From Diplosphaera chodatii (Eukaryota > Chlorophyta > Trebouxiophyceae > Prasiolales > Stichococcaceae), in assembly GCA_032358165.1 (NCBI GenBank), contig JAALGY010000031.1, positions 2,170,001 to 2,234,000 of the forward strand: a DNA stretch of 64,000 nucleotides, read 5' to 3'. A program made the position numbers and the translations under genes. Position 1 is the stretch's first letter, and every line of letters begins with the position of its first letter. The notes under the pieces were generated by a model. That model worked only from the letters and a program-made list of their open reading frames with translations, had not been told where the DNA came from and ran no database searches. This document shows positions 12,835 to 24,642 of this stretch, piece by piece.

Positions 12835-15800
12835 TCACGTCTGGTTTGTTGGCACACATTGATAATAGTACTCAGTTGACCTCCGACAGGTGAAGGCGCC
12901 TGCGAAGGGATCGGATGTGCAGCAGCTGCCGCTGAGCTGCCTGTCAGCACCTGTACACAGACAGCATGTCTTAGTCGACTGTCCCTAGCGCTGGCAATGC
13001 CTACGTTCGACACTCGAAATATCAACCTGGCAGTGGGTCAAGCATGACTGCATGTTGCAGCATCCGCACCTGCTCTGGTGCTCTTGCCGCCGCATGCATC
13101 ATATGGCTTCAGAGGGACTGTGCAGCTGCCCCCTGCAGGCAACACAGCAGCGCAAGTCGCTGACAGTCTTGCTCTGTCAGCCAGAAAGATGAGCAGTCTG
13201 CTGGCAATGTGGCGTTCTCGTTCAGGTTGCTGTTCGTCAACACACCGGCTGGCGTGGGAGCGGCACTGGGAGCAGTGGGAGCCCTGCTGGGAGCACTGGG
13301 CCTCGTTGGCGCCGCCGACGGTGTCTGCGCTGCAGGAATGCACTGCCAGTACCTGGCACAGGGCAGCTTGGCCGTTAGGCAGGCAGGCAGCAGGGCGATG
13401 CCGTGTGTATGCCTTTCTGGATATGTTGTGTGCAATGTCATGTGACAAGTTCTGCTTGGTGTGCTCAGTATGTGCCACATATTGGCCTGCATAGAGGCGG
13501 CATTGCGTACCACTGACTCTGTCGCACGCATGCAAAGGTCTGTGAGGAGCTGCCTGAGGTGCAGCAGGTGCCGCTCTGCTGTCTGTCGGCGTCTGCATGC
13601 GGCAAACTAACGAGGGTATCTGGCTCAACGCACTATGATTGCATGAATGGGCTGCTGAGTACGGGGAACAGCAGCCGCGCCAGCCATCATAAGGTCCCGT
13701 ACCAGCAACAGTCGAGATTCCGCCACAGGCTGCATAGGGTGCCAACTGCTTGGAGCATGTGCCTGCTCACGAGAACAAGGACGTGACCATCGCATGTGTG
13801 CATCCACATCGTGCACCAACATTCGCAGAGTTTGCAGCATAAGCTGGTGTGCCACACAGGCCCATGATCTGATGATCGGGTGGCCCCAATGCTCACCAGC
13901 CCCCATTGGTGCCGCGGATGGTGCTGTAGGTGCTGGCCTTGTTGGTGCAGCGCTTGGCGTGGGCGCTGCGCTGGGTGTCATCGGAGCTGCGCTTGGTGCC
14001 GTGGGTGCAGCACTTGGTGTGGTGGGGGCGGTACTGGTCGGAGCCGTGCTGGGTGTGGGGGTTGTTGCGCCGCACGCGCGGTACCAGGGCACCAGGCCGA
14101 CGGTCTCCAGGTACCGCACCTGCGGTCGCAGCACGCCGTGTTGACATGCACCGTCACGGTGACACATCTGGGACTCTGGCATGACGCACGCAGGATTATA
14201 ATGGTCACCCTTGTGTAGGCCTTGGGAATGCAAGGAACGGACGTCATGGAGGGTACACAAACACAGTGTGCCTTCTCGAAGATGACGTCCGCCCAGTTGT
14301 CCCGGACGATGCCGCCCGTGTCGCCGCTGTTGGCGTTCCAAGCCCAGTACGCCCAGCTGAAGCCGTCGGCCCCGCCCTCCAGGTTCTTGAAGTACGTGGC
14401 GATGTCGTTCATGCTCTGCAGCGCTTGAAGGGCCAGGGTCCAGATGCCACCATGATGTCACCGACTTTGCTGACCAGAGTCTGCCTAGCACCACGGGTGA
14501 ATGTGCAAGCACCTGCCAGCAGCGGGGCCAGTGGACACCGCCAACAGGTCTGGTTGTTCATGCAGACCCAGGCTTGCCTTGATGTCGTTTGCAATGCAGG
14601 TGGCGAGGTTGCCGTTGGTATAGGATGGACACTGTGGCTGAATGAGGGGGTCCGAGAACCTGCTGCCGCTCTCCCCTGCAAGTCGCACAGGACCCGGGTG
14701 ATCATATCTTGCCAGCGCCATGTGTTCAAAAGTAAGCATGCCAAAGCAGGCATGCAGAGGACCACGCAGTCAAGGCACGGTGTAAGGCTTGCACCCAGGA
14801 GGATCGGGAACTTCTGGGTCACGCCTCCAGACGTGTAGCCCTGCATCGACCATATTGCACTGACCATGTCCGATTACACGACTGTTGCATGTGACACTTC
14901 CCCGAAACATTGCAGAAGCAGCCCGAAGGCTCAACTACATGCAGAGCGTGCACACCGTGCGGCGCAGGTAGCCAAATGACGTGTCCAGGCGCGCGGTCAG
15001 GCCAGGGCCGCTGGCCTGTGCATGGTGCCACACTAGGGTAGTCAGCGCCTGCATCGCTGTCTGGTGAAGCTCAAGGTGCTGAGGTGTCAGCAGTGTGCAC
15101 CCCTCATACCTGACTCATTTGTTGTTTTGTGATGGATGGCGGGTAAACCTGCAGTGAGGATCGTAGCACGCCCCTCGCAACACTTATGATATGAAGATAG
15201 CATGCGAAGATGTGTGCGCAATGCAGGGTGCTCGAGGGACACATGGTTTGGCAATGGACAGGGTGCGTACATGAGGGGCGATGATGACCCGTCCTGCAGA
15301 GCAGCCGACAGAGACAGACTCAGCAGGCATGCACACGTTAAACTCATGCTGGGCTGCACATGGGCATGCTAGAACACAGAAGCATGGCCGTCAGTTCCCA
15401 TTCGCAGCCGCAAAGCGTTGACAGCGCCCGAGTGCATACCTCGATATGGCTTGGTGAGCAGCTCCTGGAAGAAAGGGTTGGGGTTGGCCGCTGCGCTTGA
15501 GGCGGCTGAGCTCGTGGCGTAACCGTCCCCAAAGTTGGCCCCCAGCCCCGTCTGGCCAGTGCCCTCGATGGCAAACAGTGTCTGCACAGCAGATAAACAT
15601 TGCATCCATTGTTTCTGGCTGGGCACCCTGACGGCCCAGAACAAGTCTCAGACACTGCAGCTTGATGACTCACACTGGACTGCACTGGACACGTCCTGGC
15701 TGCACCTGTGGATTCACGGCGCTGATAGCGTCCATCGTGTCCAGGTAGATGTCTTTCATGCGGTCCCAGCCCAGGCCGCGAGCATCCGGCTCGTTGAGGA

Positions 15801-18005
15801 TGTCGAAGATGGTTCGTGCCTTGGCCTGCAAGCAGGCAGAGGCTGGCTGGCCATCTTCATTTGAGCTGCCGTGGCCTCCGAGCAATGTGTGCATGCATGT
15901 GCAGTACGGAGGTGAAACAGCGGCGGCACGTTGGCTGCCAGGAAGACAAACACTCACATAAGGGTCAGACTGGAGATCTGTCGCCAGCGTTGCAAACCTC
16001 TGCAGACATCAAGATGTTGCAGTTGACAAGCGTTGCATACTGCGTCCATGGTCGCCACCAGGATAGCTTCAAGTGTACGAGTGCGTGACAAACAGCAGGT
16101 TGGTGAGAAGTCTGAGTACGCTGACGAAGGTCGCCCGGTTGTTCTGTGGGGTGTTGTCCTCGGTGTGATTGTCGATGATCACCTGCGCATGCTTACACAC
16201 ACCTGCTCAAGCATGTGACAAATGCCAGAACCCAACTCTGCACCATGAGGCGTGGCAGCTTTGCATGCAGCCAGATCGGGCCCGGGGTAATCGTAGCCAG
16301 CAGGCCCGGCCCCTGACTCACGTAAAAGCCATTTCTTGCAAAGAACTTGACTACAAACAAGAAGCGCTTGTATGTCGGCGACTGCTGCAGGTATGCATTG
16401 CATGTTCCGGTTGCAGGACCTGCAAGCCTCAGCAGCTATGAGAGTCAGAAGGTGCAGTCAGCAGACAGAGTATGATGCAACAGTTGGTGCATGCCGCATG
16501 CCCGTGCACGACTACTCCGTGCAGCTTTTGTACCGTGAAAGCCTGCATTATCACGATCAAGTCCAGCACTGACCTGTTGGCTCGGGAGCCAATGCGCCCG
16601 ATGGTTCAGCTGGCAGCACCGGATCTGGGGAGCAGCCTGCACGATGGCATCAAACCTTGTTGCTATCAGGCCTGTATATAGAGACAGCACTCCAGTGACA
16701 CAGTTGGATCTCAGCAGAACATCTGCGGCCAGATGCGGCACAGGCACCAAGCATCGTGGCGGTCGTGTTGAGCAGAGGTGAGGTCGAAGGCCTTACTTGA
16801 CGGGACGCTGGCGGTGGGGTCGCGTGTGTTGGCGCGCAGGTCGCCCGCGAAGACGTTGGGGCACGACTGCGTGCGGTCCACTGGAGGGCGGTCCAGATCT
16901 GCAGTCGTGGTGAGCAGCGATACAGGGGTTTGGCACGGGTGCGAGGGTTGGAGATGACTAGCGTGTAGCCCCAGGATGCTGCCTTTACCGCAATGAGTGA
17001 ATTGCGTGTCCTACACTGTGTGTCCAACAGGGTCTGTGCTAGCATCCTGTGAGCTGAGGCAAGCCTCCTGGCATGTACATGGGTCTTCACCGCACCCGTG
17101 AAGGAGAAAGGCAGCCGCACGCCATTGAAGCCCAGCAGCTTGATGCGCCGCACCACGTTCACCAGGTCCAGCGTCAGCGCCGACGGACCCTGCACAGGGT
17201 GGCAGGCGCAAACAGAATGGTATGAGCAACATCATATCGACTGTTCACATTCTCGCTAATGGCACGGTAGTGTCAAGCCGGTTGACAGTCTGGAGCGAGC
17301 CAGGCAGGTTACTCCAGGATCACCTGGTAGAGGCCGTCTGGAGTGGTTGCACCATTGTTGAACCCAAACCTGCGAGTGCCAGACAACTGTGAAGCGTATG
17401 CGAGGCCGGACAGCTGAGAGATGCAACATGTCGCCCTGTGATGACAACATCAGGGAAGGGAACAGCACAGCACACCAGTTGAGTGCCCTGATGGCAAATG
17501 GAGAGCCGCCAATGCACAGGCTCACACCTGCACTCACACAAGCTGATGCCAAATACCGTCTGCATATGACACTACTTAAATAGCTCCGGGAAGCAGGACC
17601 TTTGGGCGAGACGCTGAATCGGCTCACTGTCACTGCAGATGGTGATCGGGGTGGCAGGGTACTTTGGCGTTGGCAGTGTGTCAGCATTGGCCTGCAGGAG
17701 GTTTCGGCGATAGGAGAGCCGCCCAGCCTGCAGTTGTGAAATGCCACTTGTCATGCCAGCACAAATTTAGTGGACGCACTCTGCTGAATAAGGACATACA
17801 GTAGTGCTCAGGTGTGACGTCAGTGACACATCTAGCTGAGTCTGTCTGGCAGATTCGCGGTAATCAAGCTGTCGTTAGCAGCACTGGTGGAATTCTGCAT
17901 CGGACACAGGTTTGACAGAGCGCGACACACCTGTGCGGCATTGCTGTGAACAGCCGAAAGGACGATCGCAACAGACGTCAGAGCAGCCGCATGGCGGAAC
18001 ATCAT
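12835..18005 (-). CDS. Secreted GH5 cellulase with two C-terminal CBM1-like modules (multi-exon)
   Basis: This is a predicted secreted endoglucanase-type glycoside hydrolase. Exon 1 (18005 to ~17931) encodes a signal peptide, MMFRHAAALTSVAIVLSA, with probable cleavage near SNA-AQ. GH5 exons follow with RALNWFGFNNGATTPDG (an in-phase splice of about 17485 to 17366), IKLLGFNGVRLPFSF (~17130), FLFVVKFFARNGFY (~16340), VIIDNHTED (~16180), the acid/base motif ILNEPD (~15790), FAIEGTGQTG (~15560), and LLG|ESGSRF, where Glu near 14672 is the likely nucleophile. Then come WAYWAWNANSGDTGG (~14340) and YLETVGLVPWYR (~14110). A Pro/Thr/Ser/Ala linker (13897-14070) leads to CBM-a (exons 13703-13762, 13511-13592, start of 13246-13352), with ACGGIST, SGTCCTSGSS and QWYWQC. 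A second linker leads to CBM-b (13070-13132, 12835-12950), with ACGGKST, SGSCCTS and EYYYQC, ending at TGA 12835. The exon(s) at 17760-17500 just after the signal peptide are unresolved. Confidence 0.87.
13897..14070 (-). repeat. Coding TPSAAPT-type linker repeat of the GH5 protein
   Basis: Degenerate tandem units such as TPSAAPT, APSAAPT and TPSTAPT form the flexible linker between the catalytic domain and the first CBM1-like module. A similar shorter linker (~13340-13246) precedes the second module. Such linkers are typical of secreted modular cellulases and are often O-glycosylated. Confidence 0.75.
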
Positions 18006-18645
18006 GCGGGGGCCGCTGGATATAGGGCGGCTACTGAGGCACCCTGATGCCGCCGAAGAAGCCGCCGATCGTTGCTATGCACGGCCGCCAGGTCGAGCCG
18101 CCACTGGCACACACGAGAAAGGATCTACGGGAATGTGGTTGCCAACGTTGTGCCAAGATGCTGGGTTGGCCCAAACCAACTGCTTCGTGGGATCGAAAGT
18201 GTCGAACTGCTTCCTAGGGTTTCCCACCAGCTGACCGTTCCAAGACCCCATGCAAGGGCAGCGATTCATTCGCCACGAGTGGTAATACATGTCGGCGAGG
18301 CAAAGTTACAACGCTCTGGATGTTGGACAACTGTTTCTACGGTGGTATAAAATGGGAGCCCCAAACTTGTGGAAGCAGCTGTGGCACACACGGCAGCTGT
18401 TGGCAAACCCATGTCAGATGCTAGTGCGTAGCCTTGCCTACTGTTCACTTCGACCAGCGGCATCAACAGCCTACCGCACTGACACGAACCGTCTGAGCCG
18501 GCAAGGTGAGTGACAGTTCAGCAGGCGTGGTGGTGTGCAGACCTGCCAATAGAATGTTTGCACCTACGCATGCCTGCAATGCAATGTGATGGCAACAGGT
18601 GCCGCTGATTACTCTGTAGTAGCCTTTCAATGTTCAGGCAGCCGA
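18006..18645. other. Intergenic: GH5 promoter and NLA-like 3' UTR
   Basis: Both flanking genes are on the minus strand. The stretch holds the 3' UTR of the SPX-RING gene, with a TGTAA signal at 18306-18310, and the promoter of the GH5 gene. No coding exon was recognised. Confidence 0.5.
18306..18310 (-). terminator. TGTAA poly(A) signal of the NLA/BAH1-like gene
   Basis: TTACA on the plus strand is TGTAA on the minus strand, about 340 nt after the stop at 18646. It is at the long end of the usual distance, so this is only a likely assignment. Confidence 0.4.
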
Positions 18646-21503
18646 TCAGAGCCCGGCGGCGAAGGGCGCCATCAGCGTCTGTGCCTTGTCGTACCACGGC
18701 GGCCGCCGCGCCGCGGTGCGCTTCTGGGCCGCCTCCTTCGCATGCTGCCGCATCTCCTGGGGGTACCTGCGGCCAATGCCCGGTGGCGTCGGTCGAGCAG
18801 TGCCTGATTCGGCTCGACGCTCGACAGACAATGGTAGGTGTCTTTCGCGACGCAGACTCGAAGTGCGGACAGCATCACAATTTGCCGCAAGCACACAGGC
18901 ACAGAGTGCTTGGGGCAGCGTACCTGCGGTTGATGGCGCCACCGAGCTTCTTCATGAGCAGCGCGCCCTCGAACACGCCCGTCTGTCGGCACTCGGGGCA
19001 CGCCGCGTCCGGCGGCGCCTCCGCCAGCACCGCCCTGAGACTGCCGTGCGAATCGTCCAGCCCTGTAGCAGGAGGGGCCATGGCCACTAAGATGGTGGTG
19101 ACATGCAGAGGTGCATGGTCCCTTTTATGCGTTTTGGCACGAAGCCCTGCATCAGCTCCAAGTGCGGACTGGAGAAAGTGCGGCCTTCCTGTGGCATGAA
19201 GCGCATGGGAGACATCACACTGACTATGCAAGCCCACCAGCCGCGTGCAGTATGCAATCGGTGCAGAACTTGTGGCCACACGTCAGCCCCAGCGGCATGT
19301 ACATTGGCTCCTGCATATAAGACAGCGCACATGGGTCAGATGTGTGTACTCGACACATGTGGCATTGCACAGCCAGCCACCCCAACTGAGGTCGATGTGG
19401 CAGGTGATGAGTTACACCCCTCGCATTGCATGCCTCACAAGCTACGTTTCGACCAGGTAGAGCACTGCAGGCCCCACTGTTGAGGGCAAGCTGTCTGATG
19501 ACGCAGAAGTCTTGGCCTGCGCCATGCACTCGGGGGACTCGCCAGACAGATGTGGCAGACGAAGCTGTCCTCGCTGAGGTCCCCCGACGGCGGCGACAGC
19601 TCGCTGACTGGCAGGCTGACAGACCGCCGCTCCGTCGCATTTCGTGCGGCTGCAGCGTCCAGCAGCACCGGGCTGTGTGCATCCTCCATTGCAACATCTG
19701 GGCTGGAGCTGCATGCCACCACGCCCACCATTGATTGATCATTGGGTGTGCTGTGCATGGTTTTGTTGTGCGCACTTGGTCGATGTTGGCCAAAGGAGCC
19801 CTACCCCACAACATCAGCAGGACTGGCTTTGGTGGCAAAGGCTGCAGCGACAGAAATATGCCAGGTTGAATCCAATTGCCTAGGGATTGGCTCACGTCGT
19901 CTGTGCTGCAGGGGCCGAGTCGGCTGGTGTGCTTTTGCCTTCGCGGTCAGACGCGACAGCATGCCGCAGCTGCGGCTGCGCTGCCTCGTGTGCAGGCTTG
20001 CGACGCTGCACCTGTGCGATAGAATATACAAGGATAGCAGAAGCGTGCTTCGCCCTACAATGCGCTGTGCCCATGCAACACGAGGGAGAATGCAATGCCA
20101 TGGTGGTGGGCAAGCGCAGACGGGGCAACAGCTCTGTTTGCATGTGCTCGAAGCCTGAGGGCAGGCGTGCGGTGGCGCTCAGCGGTCGAGAACCACAGAC
20201 GCCAACTACCTGGGAGTTGAGCTGCTCTTCGACGGCCTTCAGCTCGTCCATGAGCGGGGAGTGCAGGAAGGAGCCGTACTTCAGGTTGCTGGCGTCCCAG
20301 CACGCCTGCACCAGCCAGCAAGGTATCACGCCGTGTGCGCTTCATCAGGTTGCAGGTTACATGCTCCAGCAGCGCAGCGTTCACAGCCGTGCCAGCACAG
20401 CATCGGCTCACCTGCAGGAACCGGCTGCCAGCGGAACCACCGCAATACCTGCAACCGCAAGTGTGAGGCTCGAGCAGCCTGGCAGACGACCTGCCTCACA
20501 AGATGCAGCATGAAAACTGGTTGCTTGCGCCAGCAAAGGCACCGACATGCTGATGCATGGCACGAAACCGTACTTGTCGTGCTTCTTTGCAATCTTCCGT
20601 AGCCCCATTGCATTGACACTGGCGAAGTTACGACACCAGGCCGATGCAGATGCCAGCTCCTCCGCCTGTCAGAGTTGGTGTGCAGCAAATCAGGGTTGCA
20701 CTGACACCAGCCAATGACAGAGCTAAGCCCCTGCCACCAAGTCACCATTGCCTGGTGGCGGTGCGCAGGTAAGCATCCTTGGCTCCGCAGAGCCACTTGT
20801 CTGCTTGGCAGCCTCACGCCGACCACTGCAGCTCACCGATAGCTCATCCAGTGGCTTACGCCTGAGGAACGACAGGCAGGAAACTTTCGAGTGCGACTGA
20901 TGGCGCCTGCTGGCCGCCAGCACCTCGTGCGCTGCCCTTTCGAAGTTCCTGTACATACAGCGGACCACAGATCACCCATGTAGCTTAGCCTTGCGGTAGC
21001 TCCAGATGCGCACCTGGATGCCATGCACTCTCCGCATGCAACGTGACCGCAGCTTGAGCATGGCTGCAGACCTGTTGACTGCCTTGACCTCTGTCTCCAG
21101 CGCCCTGAAGAACTTCTGGTCGTTCGCCTCAACCTGCTCCACTGGACAGCCCTGCGCATCATTCCTGCACCACAAGGACACACCAATGCTTGGCAGAGGG
21201 CAAGCGAGCTTGCCAGCGGGCGCATGTCAGTTGCGCAGATTGAAGTGACCTTGCAGCTTGAAGTACAGTCTGATCGTGCCTGCACTTCTTGATCATCTTC
21301 TTGAGCTCCTTGTATCTGCGGTGGCAGCACAGCAGCAGAGTCAACTGACTGCCTGGCTTCGCTTGGGGAGGTTGTGCAGGTTGTGTGTCATCAAGCCCAT
21401 GCTCAGAATCGCAGTCGGCTCTGCCAGCTCACTTGATGAACTTGCCGCGCCACTGCACCGCACACTCGCGCTCCAGCTGCTTCAGCTGCTGAGCAAACTT
21501 CAT
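18646..21503 (-). CDS. NLA: SPX-RING E3 ubiquitin ligase, NLA/BAH1 type (multi-exon)
   Basis: Plant NLA (BAH1) senses inositol pyrophosphates through its SPX domain and ubiquitinates phosphate and nitrate transporters; a phosphate-homeostasis role is inferred here. ATG at 21503 gives MKFAQQLKQLEREC, then an in-phase intron (ATCAA|A) joins to KYKELKKMIKKC (~21310), the lysine-rich SPX start. More SPX helices: VEANDQKFFRALETEVKAVN (~21130), NFERAAHEVLAASRRH (~20940) and NAMGLRKIAKKHDKYGF (~20600, the KKxDK signature helix), then NLKYGSFLHSPLMDELKAVE (~20270). The RING follows: CHICL (~19545), the exon EPMYMPLGLTCGHKFCTDCI (~19310-19240) and CPECRQTGVFEGALLMKKLG (~19000). The typical C-terminal helix YPQEMRQHAKEAAQKRTAAR ends with TGA/TAG at 18646. 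All C3HC4 zinc ligands are visible across exons. The introns around the first RING exon use non-obvious donors. Confidence 0.86.
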
Positions 21504-22368
21504 CGGCCCAGGTTACCGCGACCCGGCTGCACCTTGCTCTCACGGCAGGTTCCTCTGGAACAACGCCAGCGCTGGGTAGGACATGGGCCTCCTCACTGGC
21601 TGTGATCCACCTGCATGCGGCATTGATGCCCTCAATAACTCCATGCTCTAGCCACCGAAGCGCAACGTGCTGGGACCAGTGCCTTCGAGAGGGTGTCTGC
21701 CCTGTACATGAGCCCATCACGCATTGCAGACTCACGGGTGCGTCAGGGCGCTGAACTTGTCGAATTGGGCCAATGCCAGCCGAGCAGGAAGCGCTTCCCG
21801 CACGCCGACTGCAGGCTACCTGCCAGTTGACGTGCCGATCGCCAAGGGTAATAGCTCAGCGCCTCAATGCGGCTCAGCTACAGTTGCCCGCACGACGCGG
21901 ACGAAGCCGGCGATATAATGCGGCGCAGTCAGGCGGCTCTCTGAAGGCCGATGACCTTTGAGTTGGATTGCACACTGCCAGTGATCCAGATCACCGTGGA
22001 AACCCAGACCTGAATGTTCGCAAAAGGTGCAGGTGCAGTACTGGGTGCATCGGCAATACAGGGTGCTGCTGGACAGCGGGGTTGCTGGCAGGAAACGGCA
22101 TATGGGGAGCAGCGCCATGTCGTGCACGTGTCGTGCAGGATGACTGATCACCGTTGAATCGCAGAGCAAATGCTCCAACCTGCTCTCCTGCTGATCAATA
22201 TTGTATTGCTGTAAGAGCTCTTTTGCGTCGTGCAAGCTGTCTGAACGTATTGGGATCACTCAGAACGCCAGCGTCCGCGTGGAGTTTCAAATCAGTGCAT
22301 CTGCACCCCCAAACGTCCATCTGTTTGGGAAAAACGGCACCACATCAGCCATGCGATGACCTGCTGCA
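21504..22368. other. Divergent intergenic region between the NLA-like (-) and SURF4-like (+) genes
   Basis: It holds the promoters and 5' UTRs of two divergent genes. No coding exon or repeat was recognised; the short ORFs look spurious. Confidence 0.45.
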
Positions 22369-24541
22369 ATGGAACAGAGCCACCTGGTCGCTCAGCAGGT
22401 CAAGAGCAGCCTGCCAGCGAACCTGCCGCAGCTTGACCCAGCCGCGCTCTCGAGGCTGAAGGAGCAAGCGCTGGCCGCAGCCCGGCAGCTGCAGCAGCAG
22501 GTGCATGCTTGACGCTTCACGCGCCTCAGAGCAGACGAATGTACGGTCTGGATGCAGCAGGGCTGCTGCTCGCTGTAGCAGAAGCTGATGACTGGTTGCA
22601 TCCTCGAACGGCGCAGGCGGTACAGACAGCCACAACATCAGCGCAGCACGCCAACGCTGTCGCCCACGACGTTGCGGCATCGAAAAGCGCAAAGGAGGCC
22701 GGCACAAAGCTGTGGGTGGTGCTGCGCCAGATCGACAGTAGCGCCTGGTTTGCCAAGATCGCCCGCGCGATGGTGCGCACCAGTGCTGCATGCAGCTGTC
22801 TATCTGACATTGCTGTGGGCAGGTACCCTACATCCGTGGATCGCTTGCACTCACCACGCAAGGCATCGGTGACCTCCTCTGAGTCCTCATGAGCCGCTGC
22901 CTTGCAGATCTGCATCTACTTCCTCAACCTGTGCTACGAGGACGTGGAGGCTTGGCGGTGAGACCAACCCCTGCGTCGAGTCCGCATCCACGGCATTCAG
23001 CTCTCCGAAAGTAATGCCACTCAAATCGAGAGTGCGAAGTTGCAGCCGATGGCAAGTCGGTGGGTGCCTGCAGGCAGAACAACACGCCAGAGATGAAGAT
23101 GCAGTGGGCGCAGTACAATGCCGCCATCATGGCCCGCAAACCGCACTTCCCCTGGCTCGAGGTGCTGCACGTGATGTCTGCATGTGCATGCAGACAGCCT
23201 GACATGCAGTGCACATGATGTCAATGCCAACTGACCTCCATGTTCTGATCCGGATATTTCAAGCATGGGCAGGTGTGTGTTCTGGCGCCGTGCGCACTTG
23301 CCGCGGCTGCTGGCGTCAGGCCGGTGTGGACGGCGGCGCCCCTGGTCATCGACATGGTCTACGACAGCTGGAACCTGATCCTCACCCAGCTGTGCGCTCC
23401 CACCTGTCTCCAGGACGCAGTGTCTCGCCTGGTAGCGCAGGACGCTCCCTGCTGCTGCCTGTGGAGGTCACAGGCCCGTGATCCTCGCATTAAAGCTGAA
23501 GTGAAGTGGACCTCCACCATCCTCGCCGCTGCAGGCTGTTCTTCCTGCTGTACGGCCAACAGCCGAACGAGCTCGCGGTAAAGAAGCTCGCCATGTTCGG
23601 CTGCGCCGCCCTGGTGTTTGCACACGCGGTCAAGAACAGGATACCCGCCAACAGCTATGCAGGTTGCTGCATTTACTGTTTGTCTGTGCATGTTACCGCT
23701 TTGCTTGCTCTGGCAGCATATCGTGGCCAGACATTGCAAGCACTAGTGCATGACGAAGACCACCACTTTACACGCCGCCCGCCTTGACAGCACTATTGGC
23801 TCTGCTGCAGGGCTGCTGCTGCACGGCAGCGATGGCAAGCAGAAGGTCGGCGTCGGCAAGTCGCTGGTGCTGCTGCTTAGCCGCCTGCTGATGGGCAGCC
23901 TCTTCGTGTTTGTTGGCGTCACCCAGATGCAGCGCGTCATAGCTCGCGACTGGGTGCTCCATGTGCAGGTGACCGGACGGCGGCAACGTCTCTGGGCAGC
24001 TGGTGCCTGCTGTGTGATGCATGTGTCTGTAAGGCACGCTGCAGTTCTGGTATTCAGTGTTCAACCATAGGGTCATCCTGAGGTTGCTATGTTGCATGGC
24101 GCAGCATGACCCGCGAGTGCCTATGGAGGTGCGGCGCGACGGGCACGACAACAACTGGCTGCTGCTGGAGTTTGCGCTGTCGCTCCCCTTTGCCATCGGC
24201 CTCAAGACGGAGGCGGTGTCCCGCCTGCTGGCGCTGAGCCTGCTGGCGGAAGCGGTCACCTGCTGGAACTTCCTGCTGCCGTGGCCAACATGGTGAAATA
24301 TTGGCTGGCTTGCCGACCCAGCCTGCCCCTGCTTGCCACCGGTCTATGCTCATGTTCTTGATTGTAGATTGATGACAGGAGGTGACGTGACGACATTGTG
24401 CAATGCAGGCAATACCAATCGCATGTACGGTCGCACTTCTTCACAAATGTGGGCGTCAGCGGGGGCCTGTGTCTGCTGCAAACATTTGGGGCGGGCATCT
24501 ATTCGGTAGATGCCATTTTGAAGGCGAAAAAGAAGCTCTGA
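22369..24541 (+). CDS. SURF4/ERV29-like (DoxX superfamily) ER membrane protein (multi-exon)
   Basis: SURF4/Erv29 proteins are multi-span cargo receptors for ER-to-Golgi export. ATG at 22369 opens a 44-codon amphipathic exon (MEQSHLVAQQVKSSLPANL...). Later exons carry KLWVVLRQIDSSAWFAKIAR (~22710), ICIYFLNLCYEDVEAW (22907), MQWAQYNAAIMARKPHFPWL (~23090), WTAAPLVIDMVYDSWNLI (~23325), LFFLLYGQQPNELAVKKLAM (~23540), SLVLLLSRLLMGSLFVFVG (~23860), WLLLEFALSLPFAIGLKTEA (~24155) and HFFTNVGVSGGLCLLQTFGA (~24435). The IGLKTEAVSRLLAL stretch and the final FFTNVGVSGGLCLL helix resemble SURF4's IGFKTKLAALTL and FFQTMSVIGGLLLV. The C-terminus AKKKL has Lys at -3 and -4, a dilysine COPI retrieval signal as in SURF4. 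The soluble N-terminal part is longer than in animal SURF4 (about 270 residues in total), so a distinct algal subfamily is likely. Confidence 0.62.
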
Positions 24542-24545
24542 GTCG

Positions 24546-24550
24546 TTACA
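24546..24550 (-). terminator. TGTAA poly(A) signal of the alanyl-tRNA editing gene
   Basis: TTACA on the plus strand is TGTAA on the minus strand, 93 nt after the stop at 24643. It begins only 5 nt beyond the stop codon of the convergent SURF4-like gene, so the two transcripts' 3' ends must overlap. Confidence 0.6.
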
Positions 24551-24642
24551 AAGTGTAGACTACTGTACTGCTGCTCACAACGATTGGTGTTGTGGGATTT
24601 TATTAGATAAAGCGATGAACATCAGCGCCACGGCAACAGCAA

